Assembly: GCA_002432195.1 (NCBI GenBank)
Contig: DJGG01000281.1
Coordinates: 9,125-19,728 of the forward strand
DNA from: Desulfobacteraceae bacterium UBA5852
GTDB lineage: Bacteria; Desulfobacterota; Desulfobacteria; Desulfobacterales; UBA5852
DNA: 10,604 bases
Direction: 5' to 3'
Shown one piece after another: positions 1 to 5,652 of this stretch. Made by a program: the position numbers and the translations under genes. Within the stretch, counting starts at the first letter, position 1, and each line of letters opens with the position of its first letter. Below the pieces are notes generated by a model. The model saw only the letters and a program-made list of their open reading frames with translations. It had not been told where the DNA came from and made no database searches.

Positions 1-595
1 CTTCGCCTCCGATCTGATCGGGCGCTACCTGCTGGCCCACGACCAGACGGTCTGGCAGGACGGCCCCCTCACGACGGCGGTGCGCCAGGGGGCGATCTGC
101 TATCTGGATGAAATCGTGGAGGCCCGCAAGGACACCACGGTGGTCATCCACCCCCTCACCGACACCCGGCGCCTGCTGTCCATCGACAAAAAGGGCGAAA
201 CCATCGAGGCCCATCCCGATTTCATGATGGTCATCTCCTATAACCCCGGTTACCAGTCCATTCTCAAGGACCTGAAGCCGAGCACACGGCAGCGGTTTGT
301 CAGCCTGGCCTTCGATTACCCGCCCCCGGAGCCGGAATCCCGCATCGTGGCCCACGAAGGGGGGATCGGTCCGGAGGTGGCCGAGCCCCTGGTGGCCTTG
401 GCCAACCGCATCCGCACCATCCGCGAGCACGGCCTGACCGAAGGCGCCAGCACGCGCCTGCTGATTTCCGCCGCCCAGCTGATCCGGGGGGGGATTCCCG
501 CCCCGGCGGCTTGCCGGGCGGCGGTCTGCCAGCCCCTCACCGACGATCCGCGCCTCCTGGCCACCCTGGAGGCCCTGGTCGCCGATTTTTTCTGA
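1..595 (+). CDS. CbbQ/NirQ/NorQ/GvpN-family MoxR AAA+ ATPase, C-terminal part (5' end outside window)
   Basis: Reading frame 2 is open from the left edge and ends at TGA 593-595, giving about 197 residues. The Walker A half lies off the window. Walker B is seen as CYLDE (glutamate codon at 110-112), followed by the family's conserved HPLTDTRRLL stretch and a sensor-1 region SYNPGYQ (about 233-253). A STRQRF arginine-finger-like motif (281-298) and a sensor-2-like GASTRLL helix (about 439-459) complete the AAA+ module. Proteins of this family are hexameric motors that, with a VWA partner, remodel targets: CbbQ with CbbO activates Rubisco, and NorQ with NorD matures nitric oxide reductase. The downstream gene is exactly such a VWA partner, 19 bp away. 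Family membership is firm. The client enzyme cannot be told from this window, so I give no gene symbol. Confidence 0.93.
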   Translation, partial: FASDLIGRYLLAHDQTVWQDGPLTTAVRQGAICYLDEIVEARKDTTVVIHPLTDTRRLLSIDKKGETIEAHPDFMMVISYNPGYQSILKDLKPSTRQRFVSLAFDYPPPEPESRIVAHEGGIGPEVAEPLVALANRIRTIREHGLTEGASTRLLISAAQLIRGGIPAPAACRAAVCQPLTDDPRLLATLEALVADFF

Positions 596-614
596 GCCGT
601 CCCACGGCGCGGCC

Positions 615-3359
615 ATGCACCGGAGTCCCATGCCTTCCCCCGCCTTCCTGCAGCCCTTGAACGCGCTCGATCCCGCCATGGCCCGCTGCCTGGCGGCGGG
701 AACCGCGGGTCTGGGGGAGGCGGACGGTCGGGCCATGGTGGACACCATCCTCTGGGCCGTGGACAAGGAGATCCATTTCGGCCAGGCCGCCGCCGCCGGC
801 TTCGCGCGGCTCCTGGACGGCGGCGGCCGACCCTGGCTGAAGGAATACCGCCGGGCGGTGCGCCGGTCCGGCCGCCAGGGGGCGGGCCTGGGCCGCCTGG
901 TGGCCCAGCATCTGGTGCCCGTGCTCCTGACCGGGGATCCTGCACTGACCGCCGCCTTCCACCGCTGCCTGGGCGTCTTGATGGCCAAGGGGCTCTACCT
1001 GGTCCGGGAACCCCTCCGGGCCCTGGACCAGCTCCTGGAGGGCGGCGACCGGAAGGGGGCCCAACACTTTCTGGTGCTGCTCCAGGCGGTCTTCGACCGC
1101 CACCTGACCTATCACCAGCTCCTGAACCTGGGGCACCGGATCCCCCGTGCGGTCCTGGCCATGCCCCCGGAGGCGCGCCACCGCCGCATGACCCAGATGG
1201 AGCGCCTGGCCCCGCTGGATGTCCGCCTCCTGGACGCCTTCCTGGAAGGCCTGGACCGGGGCCTGGAGCGCCTGGACGCCGCCGGGCTCGAGCTTTTCGT
1301 CACCCGGGCCATGCGCGAGGCCCGCGCGGATCCGCGCGCCGGCATCCGTTTCCTCGCGCTGGTCTCCTCCCGGGCCCGGCGGCTGTGCCACGACCTCCAG
1401 GTGAGCGTTGCCCTGGAAGACCTGCGCCCGGCCCTTGCGGCCTACCTGCGCGCCCGTTGCGGGCGGGAGATCCCCATCCGGCCGCTGGCCGACTGGCCGC
1501 CCGAAGCCGGGAGCGGCGTCCCGCCCGGCGGAGCCGTCGCCACGGACGGACGCGCCCTTTTCCTGCCCGCCGAGATGGGCATTTTCCCTTCCCGGGAGGC
1601 CAACCAGCGGCTGGTCGAGGCCATGGCGCGGTTCGAATCGGCGGTGATCGAATTCAACACCTTCGCCTTCGATCTGGAGCGCGCCCTGGAAATGCCCGCC
1701 TGCCGCCGGCGGGCCGGAGTCGCGGCGGCCGACGCCGCCGCCCGCGAGCCCCAGGCCCCCCTGCTGACCGACCTGGAACGCTTCTGGGGCTGCTTCGGGC
1801 AACCCGCCCTGGCCGCCGCCATCTTCACCGCCGTGGAGCACGGCCGCCTGCGGCAGCGGCTGGCGCAGCGCTACCCGGGCCTGGTCCGGCGCCATTTGCC
1901 CATCCTGCGGGAGCCGCCGCCGGGCCATCCGGCGTCCGGGGCGCTCGACGCGCTCTACGGCTGCCTGGCGCTGGGCCTCTCCCCGGAGGCCTCCGCCGGC
2001 GGAGACCCCTGGCGTCTGGCCCTGTGCCGGGAGGCCTGGATGCGCTTCACGTCGCTTATGGAGGTCGTCGACCCCCCGGTCGAGGCCAGCGCCGAAGCCA
2101 CCTGCCGGATCTACGACCGGCTGGAGGACTTGCCGGCGGCCGACGCCGCCGCCTGGTCGCCCCCCTGGCGCCGGCGGCTCCGCCCGGAGGCTTTTCGGGC
2201 GGCCTTCAGCGACATCGCCCGGCGGGCCGAAGCCCTTTACCGTCATTTGCGGGCCCGCGGCCTGGAGATCTTTCGGGGGGACCTGCTGCAGCAATTGATC
2301 CGGGATAACGGCTCCCTGTCGCCGGAGGTTCTCCAGGGCTTGAGGGCGGACGCGGACGGCGGCGCCGGCGACCTCCCGGCGGCCTGGGACCGCCTGGACC
2401 CGGAGACCGCCCGGCTGCTGCGCCAGGCCGCGTCCCAGCCCCCGCAAGACGAGGAGGACGTGGTCCGGGTCCACTGGTTCCGGGAATGGGACCGGACTAC
2501 CGGCGACTACCTCCACCGCCACGTACGCGTGCGCGACCGGCAGGTGCCGGCCGCGGCCGGCGACCATTATGCCCGCATGCTCCAGCGGCACGCGGGCCTG
2601 GTGCAGCGCGTGGGCAAGGCCTTCGAGCTGCTCAAGCCCCAGGAATTGCAAATCCTGCGCCGCTGGGTGGAGGGCGACGACCTGGACTATCGCGCCCTGC
2701 TGGAGTTCGCCCTGGACCGCAAAATGGGCCGCTGGCCATCCGAGCGCCTCTACATCAAGCGGCTCAAGCAGCACCGCGACGTAGCGGTCCTGCTGCTCGT
2801 CGACGTGTCGCGCTCCACCGCCAATCCGGTCAGCGGAACCGGGAGCTCCGTGTTGGAAGTGGCCAAGGAGGCCCTGGTGCTGTTCAGCCAGGCGCTGGAG
2901 CGCCTGGGGGACCGGTATGCCATCGCCGCCTACTCGGGCACGGGCCGTCTGGGGGTGGACTATTTCCGGGTCAAGGACTTCGACGAGCCGCTGGGGGATA
3001 CCGTCCGCGCCCACATCGGGGCCTTGCAGCCCCAGCGCAGCACCCGCATGGGCGCCGCCGTGCGCCGGGCCACCCAGGAGCTGCTCCGGGCCGACTCCCG
3101 TGTGCGCCTGCTGATCCTGCTGGGGGACGGTTTCCCCAACGACCTCGACTACAAGCAGGCCTATGCCATCGACGATACGCGCCGCGCCCTCTGGGAAGCG
3201 CAGTCGGGCAACATCGCCACCCATGCCATCACCGTCAACCTCCCGGGCAACACGCAGCTGGACGAGCTTTACGGGCAAGTGCACCACAACGTCATTTCAG
3301 ACGTGAGCGACCTGCCGGACAAGCTCCTGCGCATCTACGGCGCCCTGACGCGGGGTTAG
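615..3359 (+). CDS. NorD/CbbO-like VWA-domain protein, AAA+ partner
   Basis: The protein has 914 residues. The last 190 or so form a von Willebrand A domain with a complete MIDAS site: DVSRS at 730-734, threonine 810 in STRMG, and aspartate 838 in LLGDG. Upstream, WFREWD near residues 621-626 resembles the conserved EWD region of NorD proteins, followed by a charged helical linker. The long N-terminal region (1 to about 620) has no signal peptide or clear membrane segment and looks helical. It pairs with the AAA+ gene 19 bp upstream, the classic CbbQ-CbbO or NorQ-NorD order; the MIDAS domain is thought to dock on the client while the ATPase drives remodelling. It is longer than I expect for typical NorD or CbbO. 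The start is uncertain: ATG 615 has no good ribosome site, whereas ATG 630 has GGAG at 623-626, giving 909 residues. Confidence 0.9.
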   Translation: MHRSPMPSPAFLQPLNALDPAMARCLAAGTAGLGEADGRAMVDTILWAVDKEIHFGQAAAAGFARLLDGGGRPWLKEYRRAVRRSGRQGAGLGRLVAQHLVPVLLTGDPALTAAFHRCLGVLMAKGLYLVREPLRALDQLLEGGDRKGAQHFLVLLQAVFDRHLTYHQLLNLGHRIPRAVLAMPPEARHRRMTQMERLAPLDVRLLDAFLEGLDRGLERLDAAGLELFVTRAMREARADPRAGIRFLALVSSRARRLCHDLQVSVALEDLRPALAAYLRARCGREIPIRPLADWPPEAGSGVPPGGAVATDGRALFLPAEMGIFPSREANQRLVEAMARFESAVIEFNTFAFDLERALEMPACRRRAGVAAADAAAREPQAPLLTDLERFWGCFGQPALAAAIFTAVEHGRLRQRLAQRYPGLVRRHLPILREPPPGHPASGALDALYGCLALGLSPEASAGGDPWRLALCREAWMRFTSLMEVVDPPVEASAEATCRIYDRLEDLPAADAAAWSPPWRRRLRPEAFRAAFSDIARRAEALYRHLRARGLEIFRGDLLQQLIRDNGSLSPEVLQGLRADADGGAGDLPAAWDRLDPETARLLRQAASQPPQDEEDVVRVHWFREWDRTTGDYLHRHVRVRDRQVPAAAGDHYARMLQRHAGLVQRVGKAFELLKPQELQILRRWVEGDDLDYRALLEFALDRKMGRWPSERLYIKRLKQHRDVAVLLLVDVSRSTANPVSGTGSSVLEVAKEALVLFSQALERLGDRYAIAAYSGTGRLGVDYFRVKDFDEPLGDTVRAHIGALQPQRSTRMGAAVRRATQELLRADSRVRLLILLGDGFPNDLDYKQAYAIDDTRRALWEAQSGNIATHAITVNLPGNTQLDELYGQVHHNVISDVSDLPDKLLRIYGALTRG

Positions 3360-3390
3360 CGGCCGGGGGATCAAGGGCGCCAACAACCGG

Positions 3391-3852
3391 ATGACCGACA
3401 TGCGAATCCATGACGATATTTTCGAGTGGGAGGGCTTCGGCGGCAAGCTCAGGCTGGCCAGCGGACGCTGCCGCCTGTGGATCTTCGATCTGAACCGGCC
3501 GCACCGCGGGGGGGTGATGCACCTGCGACCGATGGTGGTGGTGGCCGCGGATCTTCCCCAGGACGGCATGCTCAAGGGGCAGGTGACCGTGCGCAGCGCC
3601 AACAGCCACATCGCCACCCAGGTCAGCCATCGCTTCCGGATCCCCCCGCAACGCATGCTCTTCGTGGAGTATACGCCGGCCGAGACCTACGGTCCCCATG
3701 GCGAGTACCGCATCGCCGCCGTCCTGGACGCCGTGGACTTCACCTGGCAGGAAGGCCTGGCCCTCTACCCCCGACGCAGGACTCTGGAACCCCCTCTACG
3801 GGATCTGATCCAGGGGCTGGTGGAGGGGTTCGCCGTGGACGACGCGGGCTGA
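3391..3852 (+). CDS. Conserved-looking hypothetical protein following the AAA+/VWA pair
   Basis: The frame encodes 153 residues, or 150 if the second ATG at 3400 is used; neither start has a strong Shine-Dalgarno. It begins 31 bp after the VWA gene on the same strand and probably shares its transcript. The sequence is soluble, without signal peptide or membrane segments, and has alternating hydrophobic stretches suggesting a mostly beta fold (for example FGGKLRLASGRCRLWIFDL near residues 15-33), then a short C-terminal helix. Amino-acid composition is balanced and codon use is like its neighbours, which supports a real gene over a shadow. I do not recognise a named domain. Position suggests an accessory factor or adaptor for the AAA+/VWA complex, but this is inference only. 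Confidence 0.8.
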   Translation: MTDMRIHDDIFEWEGFGGKLRLASGRCRLWIFDLNRPHRGGVMHLRPMVVVAADLPQDGMLKGQVTVRSANSHIATQVSHRFRIPPQRMLFVEYTPAETYGPHGEYRIAAVLDAVDFTWQEGLALYPRRRTLEPPLRDLIQGLVEGFAVDDAG

Positions 3853-3860
3853 CGCGCCCC

Positions 3861-3910
3861 CGGCCGGGTGATCCCCCCTCGGGCTCCGGGCCCCGCGAGA
3901 CCCCCGGCCG
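3861..3910. terminator. Inverted repeat between convergent genes, possible bidirectional terminator
   Basis: The 66-bp spacer 3853-3918 between the plus-strand 153-residue gene and the minus-strand PII-like gene contains CGGCCGGG (3861-3868) and its perfect complement CCCGGCCG (3903-3910), separated by 34 nt. The 10-mer CCCCCGGCCG also occurs twice as a direct repeat (3857-3866 and 3901-3910). There is no T-tract on either strand, so a factor-independent terminator is only a weak possibility. Confidence 0.25.
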
Positions 3911-3918
3911 CGCGCGCG

Positions 3919-4209
3919 TCAGATCAGGCGCTCCGCCGTCCAGCCGAAGACCGCCAGCGATTTTTCCCCCATCCGCCGGTAAAGCCCCTGCAGGACCGGA
4001 GTCACCTCGGCGAGCCCGCCATTTTCCAAGGCCATGAGCACCGCGCAGTTGTGCCCGGGCCACACCGCCGTTCCCAGGCGCGGCTGGGAACGTTCGCCGG
4101 CGCCCACCACCCGGCTCCACTTGGTGTAGCCGGAGAGGTGGCAGCGTGAAAGGGCCTCCATGACCTCCTCGTCGAAGGCCACGTCATAGACCATCATCAG
4201 AATCTGCAT
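3919..4209 (-). CDS. PG0541-family PII-like protein
   Basis: The protein has 96 residues, a normal length for the family. It shows the PII-like/PG0541 pattern: an N-terminal beta strand and helix (ILMMVYDVAFDEEVMEAL), GYTKW at 27-31, a flexible loop with GAGERS (36-41), PRLGT (43-47), then VWPG.N (49-54) and a final beta-alpha unit. Family members are small cytoplasmic trimer-forming ferredoxin-like-fold proteins, often encoded beside RND-type transporters, and are presumed to sense a ligand and regulate a partner. No transporter of that kind is adjacent here. The start ATG at 4209 is preceded by a G-rich AAGGGGG stretch that could serve as ribosome site. It is transcribed away from the divergent spacer and convergent with block 1. 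Confidence 0.82.
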   Translation of the reverse strand: MQILMMVYDVAFDEEVMEALSRCHLSGYTKWSRVVGAGERSQPRLGTAVWPGHNCAVLMALENGGLAEVTPVLQGLYRRMGEKSLAVFGWTAERLI

Positions 4210-4269
4210 CGCACCCCCTTGTGATGACCCGGATTCCCGCGGTCCGGGACCGACCTGGCAACGCCGTCC

Positions 4270-4305
4270 CCGGGAAGCCGAGCCGCCGCGCGGCTCTCCC
4301 GGCTT
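4270..4305. promoter_or_regulatory. Strong GC-rich hairpin in the divergent spacer
   Basis: GAGCCGC (4280-4286) and GCGGCTC (4290-4296) form a perfect 7-bp stem with a 3-nt loop. CCGGGA (4270-4275) and TCCCGG (4297-4302) add six pairs below it with a 4-nt bulge; an alternative register pairs AAGCCG (4275-4280) with CGGCTT (4300-4305). On the plus strand it is followed by CTTTT, so it could end read-through from the left. On the minus strand it would sit in the leader of the PII-like gene, 60 nt or more before its start. A second perfect palindrome, CGGTCC-G-GGACCG, lies at 4240-4252. Confidence 0.4.
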
Positions 4306-4339
4306 TTCGGCCGCACTGCCTTGTGCCCCGCCATGCCGG

Positions 4340-4376
4340 TATTATCCATTCAACGGGGCGTACACCAAACGCCCCG
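4340..4376. promoter_or_regulatory. Possible bidirectional promoter with overlapping inverted-repeat operator
   Basis: The divergent spacer has one A/T block. Read on plus it offers TATTAT (4340-4345) as a -10 without a good -35. Read on minus it offers GATAAT (4346-4341) with TTGGTG (4368-4363) 16 nt upstream, which would drive the PII-like gene. Overlapping it is a perfect 8-bp inverted repeat, CGGGGCGT (4354-4361) and ACGCCCCG (4369-4376), with a 7-nt spacer, placed where an operator or a 5' hairpin would be. The promoter motifs are weak; the repeat is certain as sequence, its role is not. Confidence 0.3.
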
Positions 4377-4410
4377 AGGGGTCCGGACGGGCCCCGAATG
4401 CCCATTCACC

Positions 4411-4417
4411 GAGGAGG
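4411..4417 (+). promoter_or_regulatory. Strong ribosome binding site of the cysteine-rich gene
   Basis: GAGGAGG lies 8 nt before ATG 4426. It decides that start over the upstream in-window ATGs of other frames and marks the short ORF as a translated gene. Confidence 0.75.
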
Positions 4418-4425
4418 ACACGGCC

Positions 4426-4650
4426 ATGACCGCTACCCGCCAATCCATACCTCCGACGGAGGCCCCCGCCTCCCCGGAAACAGGACCGGACTGCACCTGG
4501 GATTTCGAGGACCCCGCCGCCTGCTTCGACGAAAAGGCCTGCGGCTGCTACGTCGACCCCTGCGACTATTTCGGCCTGAGCCGGGAGGAATGCTGCATCG
4601 ATATGGGCTGCGAGGACTGCTGCCTGGAGATGTGCCCGGAGGCCGGCTGA
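4426..4650 (+). CDS. Small acidic cysteine-rich protein (74 aa, 11 Cys)
   Basis: The protein has 74 residues and 11 cysteines, at positions 23, 33, 39, 41, 46, 56, 57, 62, 65, 66 and 70, many flanked by Asp or Glu. The first 22 residues are Pro/Thr/Ser-rich and probably disordered. Spacings include CxC (39-41), a CC pair (56-57) and CxxCC (62-66). No signal peptide is present, so it should stay in the cytoplasm, where dense reduced cysteines and carboxylates suggest metal binding (zinc, copper or iron-sulfur) or a redox role; I do not recognise a named family. A perfectly spaced GAGGAGG ribosome site supports translation. It lies 85 bp before the cytidylate-kinase-like gene on the same strand. 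The same DNA also encodes longer overlapping frames, which lack such support. Confidence 0.75.
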   Translation: MTATRQSIPPTEAPASPETGPDCTWDFEDPAACFDEKACGCYVDPCDYFGLSREECCIDMGCEDCCLEMCPEAG

Positions 4651-4679
4651 CCGCGGGCACAGACGCGCACAGAACCACA

Positions 4680-4722
4680 CCCCGGCGCCCGGCACCCATG
4701 GTTGCCCTCGAGACCGCCGGGG
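4680..4722 (+). promoter_or_regulatory. Inverted repeat directly before the ribosome site of the kinase-like gene
   Basis: In the 85-bp spacer 4651-4735, CCCCGGCG (4680-4687) is perfectly complementary to CGCCGGGG (4715-4722), enclosing 27 nt. The stem ends 2 nt before AAGGAGG (4725-4731), the ribosome site for ATG 4736. It could shape translation or mRNA stability of the second gene. It has no T-tract and does not look like a terminator. Confidence 0.35.
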
Positions 4723-4735
4723 AAAAGGAGGCGCC

Positions 4736-5452
4736 ATGAAATCCATCGAAAAGCTCACCGAGGAACAGTTGCGCAAATGGCATTTCAGTCAAACCGAACG
4801 CACGCGCAGCGCCCCTCGGCCGATCCCCATCGTGACCATCTCCCGGGAGCCGGGCAGCGGTGGCCGGATCATCGGGGAGAAGGTGGCCGAACGCCTGGGT
4901 TACGACCTTTTTCACCAGGAGGTGCTCCACGAGATGGCCCGCAGCGCCAACGTCAGCGCGAGTCTCGTGGCCACCCTGGACGAAAAGGGCCTCAACGTGC
5001 TGGAGGAGTGGGTTGCCTCCCTGGTGGACAGCCGGCACCTGTGGCCCGACCAGTACATGAAGCACCTGATGAAGGTGGTGGGCACCATCGGCCGCCACGG
5101 CCAGGCGGTGCTCATCGGCCGGGGCGCCAACTACATCCTGCCCCCCGAGCTGCGCTTGAGCGTGCGGGTGATCGCACCCTTCGAGTTCCGGGCCCGCCAG
5201 GTGGCCCAACTCCATGGCATCCCCGTGGCCGAGGCCCGCCGGCGCATCTCCAAGACCGACGCCGAACGGCGGGCCTTCGTGCGCAAGTACTTCCATGCGG
5301 ATGTCGCCGCCCCCGAGGCCTACGACCTGCTCATCAACACGGCCACCCTGGCCCTGGACAGCGCCATCGACGCCATCTGCGGGGCCCTGTCGGTCTGCAA
5401 GACGGTCTGTGCCCTGGAAACCGCCCCACCGCCCGAGATGGAACCCGCCTGA
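4736..5452 (+). CDS. Cytidylate-kinase-like P-loop protein
   Basis: The protein has 238 residues. After an N-terminal extension of about 30 residues comes a beta strand and P-loop region, TISREPGSGGRIIG (34-47), the form typical of the cytidylate kinase-like family (PF13189 type), which lacks the usual GK[ST] lysine. GYDLFHQEVL and the downstream IGRGANYILP (about 127-136) are also characteristic; the latter is a conserved strand-loop. Arginine-rich stretches further on (RARQVAQL, ARRRISKTDAERRAF) resemble the lid and phosphate-binding region of nucleotide kinases. True Cmk phosphorylates CMP/dCMP; members of this side family are usually separate from Cmk and have no settled substrate. AAAAGGAGG precedes the ATG by 4 nt. 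The gene follows the cysteine-rich ORF, probably in one transcript, and converges on the ubiD gene. Confidence 0.85.
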   Translation: MKSIEKLTEEQLRKWHFSQTERTRSAPRPIPIVTISREPGSGGRIIGEKVAERLGYDLFHQEVLHEMARSANVSASLVATLDEKGLNVLEEWVASLVDSRHLWPDQYMKHLMKVVGTIGRHGQAVLIGRGANYILPPELRLSVRVIAPFEFRARQVAQLHGIPVAEARRRISKTDAERRAFVRKYFHADVAAPEAYDLLINTATLALDSAIDAICGALSVCKTVCALETAPPPEMEPA

Positions 5453-5652
5453 CGCCGCGCAGGGGTGGCCCGCTGGCGGCGGGACCCCGCGCCACCGGGC
5501 AAGCAGGCTATTGATAAACTGCGCCTCGGGCCGAAAGGTCCCGCCGACGGCGGGATTGCGGCACTCGCGAAACTGCTCACCATCCCTCGAGGTGGCTCCG
5601 CTCTTTCAGCCGGATGCTTGTTTATCCACAGCCTGCCAGGCCCCGGAAAGGG
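5453..5652. other. 200-bp spacer between convergent genes with weak hairpin and a DnaA-box-like 9-mer
   Basis: No credible gene is present. A perfect hairpin CCCGCC-GAC-GGCGGG spans 5540-5554, extendable by a T-A and a G-T pair to 5538-5556. On the minus strand it is followed by ACCTTTCGG, so it could weakly end the ubiD operon transcript. GGTGGC (5464-5469) pairs with GCCACC (5491-5496). TTATCCACA at 5622-5630 matches the consensus DnaA box exactly but stands alone. The spacer is less GC-rich in places than the genes around it. Confidence 0.4.

Noticed and set aside
537..3287. 916-codon open frame on the minus strand opposite the VWA gene
   Set aside because: It is composed largely of Gly, Gln, Ala, Pro and His repeats with no domain, as expected of the antisense of a GC-rich gene; the plus strand has a clear MIDAS domain.
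4221..4739. 172-codon plus-strand frame overlapping the cysteine-rich gene
   Set aside because: It is Arg/Pro/Gly-rich and runs through the divergent spacer; the 4426 frame has the strong ribosome site and structured cysteine pattern.
4433..5296. 287-codon minus-strand frame opposite the cysteine-rich and kinase-like genes
   Set aside because: It is antisense shadow; the plus-strand kinase-like protein has clear family motifs.
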